A stretch of 8,416 nt of DNA, from positions 1-8,416 of the forward strand of contig CAXGOB010000129.1 of assembly GCA_964011275.1 (NCBI GenBank), written 5' to 3'. The stretch's first letter is position 1; each line of letters begins with the position of its first letter. Positions 6,301 to 8,416 of the stretch are shown piece after piece. The notes under the pieces were generated by a model. It did not search any database. It had not been told where the DNA came from and saw nothing but the letters and a program-made list of their open reading frames with translations. The translations under genes and the position numbers were made by a program. The stretch comes from UBA7328 sp002471345 (GTDB taxonomy: Bacteria > Bacteroidota > Bacteroidia > Chitinophagales > Saprospiraceae).

Positions 6301-8416
6301 TTAGGAGATGCCCATAGTGACCTTATGGTCAGAAAGAATAATTCTACCGGAGATGCATGTTTATCCATTATAAGAGAATGGACTATTATTGATTGGTGCG
6401 CAGAACCCGCAAAAGTGATTTCTACAAAAAGCCAAATAATTACATTAAAAGATACAATAGCCCCTGTATTGTCAAATGGAGGAGTTTGCTTGGATACTAT
6501 AGTACAAGCATCTTCATGTGATAATGGATTAATATCACTCACACAAAGAGGAAGTGATATTTGTACATCTCCTGAAAATCTAATTTGGACAGTTGATATT
6601 GACCTAAATAATGATGGAAGCATCGACCAAAATTTCAATATTACACCGTCTGAAGAAAACAACGAAAGTGTGGCCACATTAACTTCATCTTTTGCTCATG
6701 GTCAGCATAAGGCAATATGGAAGCTAAATGACCAATGTGGAAACACTGTAGTATGCGAACAGCTTTTTACAGTTATCTATAGTATTTCTCCAGATGCAAT
6801 ATGCCGAACAAGTATGACGGGACCAGTATCACAAGTAAGTGGCGGCGGAAGTCAAATAGTGGTTTGGGCAAATGAATACAACATAGGATCAAGTGATCAT
6901 GCCTGTGGATATGACATCATTTACTCATTTGCTTCTGATTCTTTTGTGCCTTCTAAAACTCTTACTTGTGTTGATTATAATCCCCTAGCCGGTGCAGATT
7001 CTTCTATAGTAGATATGGATATTTATATATTGGCAGTGATAGAGATTGAAAATAATGGAGTAAAAGACACATTGATTATTAGTTCGTCATTATGTCATTC
7101 TAATTTTGTACTGTATGATACTCATAATACTTGTCTTGCCCCTGTACTTAATGATCCAGATATTACCAATACTAATAAAGCCCTAATAGCAGGAAAAGTA
7201 AAAACTGAAAAAGGAATTAATATTCCAACGGTTGAAGTCCTTCTGAAAGGCACGAATACGAGTGAATCTAACTTAGGTGCTATTACAGATGTAGATGGGA
7301 TATATGCATTTCCATCTATGGAGTTAGGAGACTCATATAATATAGTACCAAGTTTGGACAAGGATATTCTCAACGGAGTATCAACATTAGATTTAGTGTT
7401 AATCCAAAAGCACATATTGGGTTTAGAAAGACTGGAAACCCCATATAAAATTATTGCAGCAGATGTGAACAACGATCAAAGCATATCTGCAATTGATATG
7501 ATTGAACTAAGAAAAGTGATTTTGAATGTCTCAGATCATTTTACAAATAATACTTCATGGAGATTTATAGACCAATCTTATGAGTTTAGATCTAGAAGGG
7601 ATCCATTAAAAGAGAATTTTTCAGAAGGATATAAAATTGATCTACTTGAAGAGGACATGAATATTGATTTCGTAGGTATGAAGATCGGAGATGTCAATGA
7701 GACTGTTGACATTACTGGATTGAGAGTGTCTGGAAGAACTACAGGCTCTATGGTAATTGAAGATCAAGAATTTTCTCCAGGTGAAGCAATCAGTGTTCCT
7801 ATAAAGATTATCGGTGCTGGCAAAATTGTTGGACTACAATATGCCTTACAATATGATCCAGAAATTCTAGAATTTGCTTCATTTAAAGGTGAAACAATAG
7901 ATCTCACATCTGATAATTTTGGAATGAAAGAATTATCTGATGGAATACTCACTTCTTCGTGGAATGATCATCAAGGTGTTTTTAATTCGGGTGAGGAGCT
8001 CTTTATTCTAGAATTCAAAGCTAAAAGATCAGGAAGATTAAGTGAGGTATTTACACTAGATAACAAAAAGCTTAATTCTGAAGTATATTCAGATAAGTAC
8101 GAATCAATTCAAATTGGTTTGAATTTTGAGCGAGGAGGAAGCATGACTTATGGTGAGTATGAGCTCTTTCAAAATACTCCAAATCCATTCTCAGATTATA
8201 CTGAGATTTCATTTGTTCTTCCTATTAATGGTCATGGAACTTTAAAGTTGTTTGATGTAAATGGGAAATTATTAAAACAAATCGATCAAGAATTTGAAGA
8301 TGGGTTGAATAAAATACAGGTTGCTAAGAAGGGACTCGGGATTTCATCAGGTGTTGTATTTTATACCTTAGAATCTGGAAATTTCAAAGCATCTAAAGAA
8401 ATGATTGTAGTAGAAT
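3247..8416 (+). CDS. Giant T9SS-exported HYR/dockerin multi-module surface protein, 3' end just outside window
   Basis: The frame is open without a stop from the ATG at 3247 to the window edge (1723 complete codons); the sorting tail looks essentially complete, so the stop is probably within a few codons. The start at 3247 gives a clean signal peptide: basic MKYKYLR, a hydrophobic stretch, then NIFSQ, with cleavage likely after residue 25 or 26. An in-frame ATG at 3235 would add the residues MDLT and is less suited to export; a GGA at 3237-3239 is the only Shine-Dalgarno-like element. Residues 28-180 are unrecognised. Next come an Ig-like segment homologous to gene 1 (about 180-375), RTW-type modules (RTF near 438, RTWTISEW near 597), an HYR-like repeat (about 619-724), a vicinal-cysteine module (C834-C835), a second RTF/REWTIIDWC pair (about 866-1070), a D-x-N-x-D-G loop (1119-1127) with a CGN repeat, and a WANEYN segment (about 1186-1296). 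The shared C-terminal block follows. No catalytic domain is seen; adhesion or scaffolding is inferred. Confidence 0.95.
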   Translation, partial: MKYKYLRIVALVQVLFFSINSNIFSQSCTGGLDTIDQVSVLVACKDSFTILWPAHAANCYQVTVGTGINNVVANGSLTIAKDVPGISDFSKITITESCGGLILDPCTNTTSTDIFMGVVPPLDSAGLWTFQKLSMTGSGTMMTGSGTAAFSPESPTNVPDVSNDVNLTASSLNIVRPTCNGDSDGTFDIELNFLIGSLDSVMHETRRVDDSSLGQSFGSPTTLSAIESSQILNVFGTIAAGQFETKIIVYSGSCLDSITHITTVGEGSDEPVVACNSDINVQVDAECMADIYIGMILAGQSSPCVMSLMDSLVVKTPNGIVIPTINVGSGSFDTIRIQDASSLILQPLFLEVHSSGGGVSNSCWGNLLLEDKRAPVLVCDTSYVVSCFDFDATDMSNVVVMDCDLDPTINLINQEIVTDCNLLPAFPNDSIVKRVIRTFNAVDNFNNVSNTCMDTIDIKRLDSDLSNNTPTGGILDIEGLMNPLDYLVNNNPLMPNDTTAFICDTEKPFADENNDGIPDPVDFIINGEGDTLYGAGVPKIDTIINGDTIFVQFFPSNVSNPHSSVAKMLEICKTITSVRDIVLPPIGCVRKVVRTWTISEWVCNRETTLEINQTIEIQDTTGPVIEVPADMKVTTNQNNCSRNMQIPPLLSISDQCSFNGQPNKVLVRVINGIVVGGLSTEDNTYSHVDGGELNLPLGRDTVIYTAFDDCHNVTSDTIFIDVVDETAPIMICKEYVSVSLSNDSGVRLPALSVNNGSFDDCTMESLCLTRMVDISRFDELRDLNVGGVLSDGMDYVPLDSMTGVCGRIFEKSGTLNGIDYIVRDDLCSTNIEYCCADGGTQDTVVLRGIDENGNANQCMARIDIQDKRRPTLHCPPDITIDCEYDIITDSTYSIFGNLVKPGEQNTIDLPGDMVLGVESGKSLVDGVWSGNCEGQVNVVAQRVADKCSAGTIERTFTVIANGYTVSCVQTITITRADTLDIKDIQFPSDTTIHACGVASDAEPDIIGRPIISEDGCSLLGDAHSDLMVRKNNSTGDACLSIIREWTIIDWCAEPAKVISTKSQIITLKDTIAPVLSNGGVCLDTIVQASSCDNGLISLTQRGSDICTSPENLIWTVDIDLNNDGSIDQNFNITPSEENNESVATLTSSFAHGQHKAIWKLNDQCGNTVVCEQLFTVIYSISPDAICRTSMTGPVSQVSGGGSQIVVWANEYNIGSSDHACGYDIIYSFASDSFVPSKTLTCVDYNPLAGADSSIVDMDIYILAVIEIENNGVKDTLIISSSLCHSNFVLYDTHNTCLAPVLNDPDITNTNKALIAGKVKTEKGINIPTVEVLLKGTNTSESNLGAITDVDGIYAFPSMELGDSYNIVPSLDKDILNGVSTLDLVLIQKHILGLERLETPYKIIAADVNNDQSISAIDMIELRKVILNVSDHFTNNTSWRFIDQSYEFRSRRDPLKENFSEGYKIDLLEEDMNIDFVGMKIGDVNETVDITGLRVSGRTTGSMVIEDQEFSPGEAISVPIKIIGAGKIVGLQYALQYDPEILEFASFKGETIDLTSDNFGMKELSDGILTSSWNDHQGVFNSGEELFILEFKAKRSGRLSEVFTLDNKKLNSEVYSDKYESIQIGLNFERGGSMTYGEYELFQNTPNPFSDYTEISFVLPINGHGTLKLFDVNGKLLKQIDQEFEDGLNKIQVAKKGLGISSGVVFYTLESGNFKASKEMIVVE
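7183..8416 (+). other. C-terminal assembly and secretion block of gene 2: regulatory-like beta domain, dockerin, cohesin-like domain, T9SS tail
   Basis: A carboxypeptidase-regulatory-like domain spans about residues 1313-1370 (LIAGKVKTEKG, then AITDVDGIYAFPSM). The dockerin spans about 1371-1432. Its second loop D-V-N-N-D-Q-S-I-S-A-I-D (1406-1417) is canonical for calcium binding. Its first (1371-1382, D-K-D-I-L-N-G-V-S-T-L-D) has Leu at ligand position 5. A KIGDVNE element follows at 1479-1485 after TSWRFID. A cohesin-like beta domain (about 1498-1625) shows the pattern GEAISVPIKI...VGLQYALQYDPEILEF and a final FILEFKAK. The tail from about 1638 begins ELFQNTPNPF, continues LKLFDVNGKLL and SGVVFYTLESG, and ends KEMIVVE at the window edge, a T9SS type A sorting domain. 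Confidence 0.85.

Noticed and set aside
6222..6677. Reverse-strand 151-codon frame inside gene 2
   Set aside because: It is the antisense shadow of conserved modules (CGV, REWTIIDWC, DLNNDG). It shows no family motif and no promoter or ribosome site. The same holds for the reverse frames at 1329-1589, 1623-1934 and 7122-7472.
1..8416. CRISPR array, tRNA, rRNA or insertion sequence
   Set aside because: The sequence is coding throughout except for 219 bases. No regularly spaced identical repeats, cloverleaf, rRNA core segments, transposase motifs or terminal inverted repeats were seen.

Overview
The window is AT-rich and almost entirely coding. It holds two very large same-strand genes: the 3' part of one (1-3027) and a nearly complete second one (3247-8416, still open at the window edge), separated by 219 bases. 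Both encode exported, cysteine-rich, multi-module proteins that end in a type IX secretion system (T9SS) type A sorting tail. That tail places the source in the Bacteroidota. The specific wording of the modules points to the class Saprospiria (Saprospiraceae/Lewinellaceae type): HYR-like repeats joined by D-x-x-x-P linkers, RTW...DWC repeats, a vicinal-cysteine module, and a dockerin written as LIQKHILG...AAD followed by a distal KIGDVN element. The taxonomic call rests on remembered family patterns, not on a search.

Layout. 1-3027: partial gene 1, with no start in the window. It has cysteine-rich extracellular modules up to about base 1840, then a cysteine-free end made of a carboxypeptidase-regulatory-like domain, a dockerin-like domain, a possible cohesin-like beta domain and a sorting tail. 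3028-3246: intergenic, with a candidate Bacteroidetes-type promoter and three perfect-arm inverted repeats but no convincing terminator. 3247-8416: gene 2, with a signal peptide, about 1270 residues of cysteine-rich modules, and the same four-part cysteine-free end. Its sorting tail reaches the last base of the window, so the stop codon is probably only just outside.

The two proteins are tandem paralogues. Residue 1 of the visible part of gene 1 aligns near residue 180 of gene 2, and the module order stays collinear for several hundred residues. Gene 2 carries extra modules before the shared C-terminal block. The likely picture is a pair of T9SS-exported, surface-attached or released adhesion or scaffold proteins, with disulfide-rich ectodomains and a calcium-dependent dockerin/cohesin-like assembly block. 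No catalytic domain is visible. Their ligand and biological role cannot be read from the sequence.
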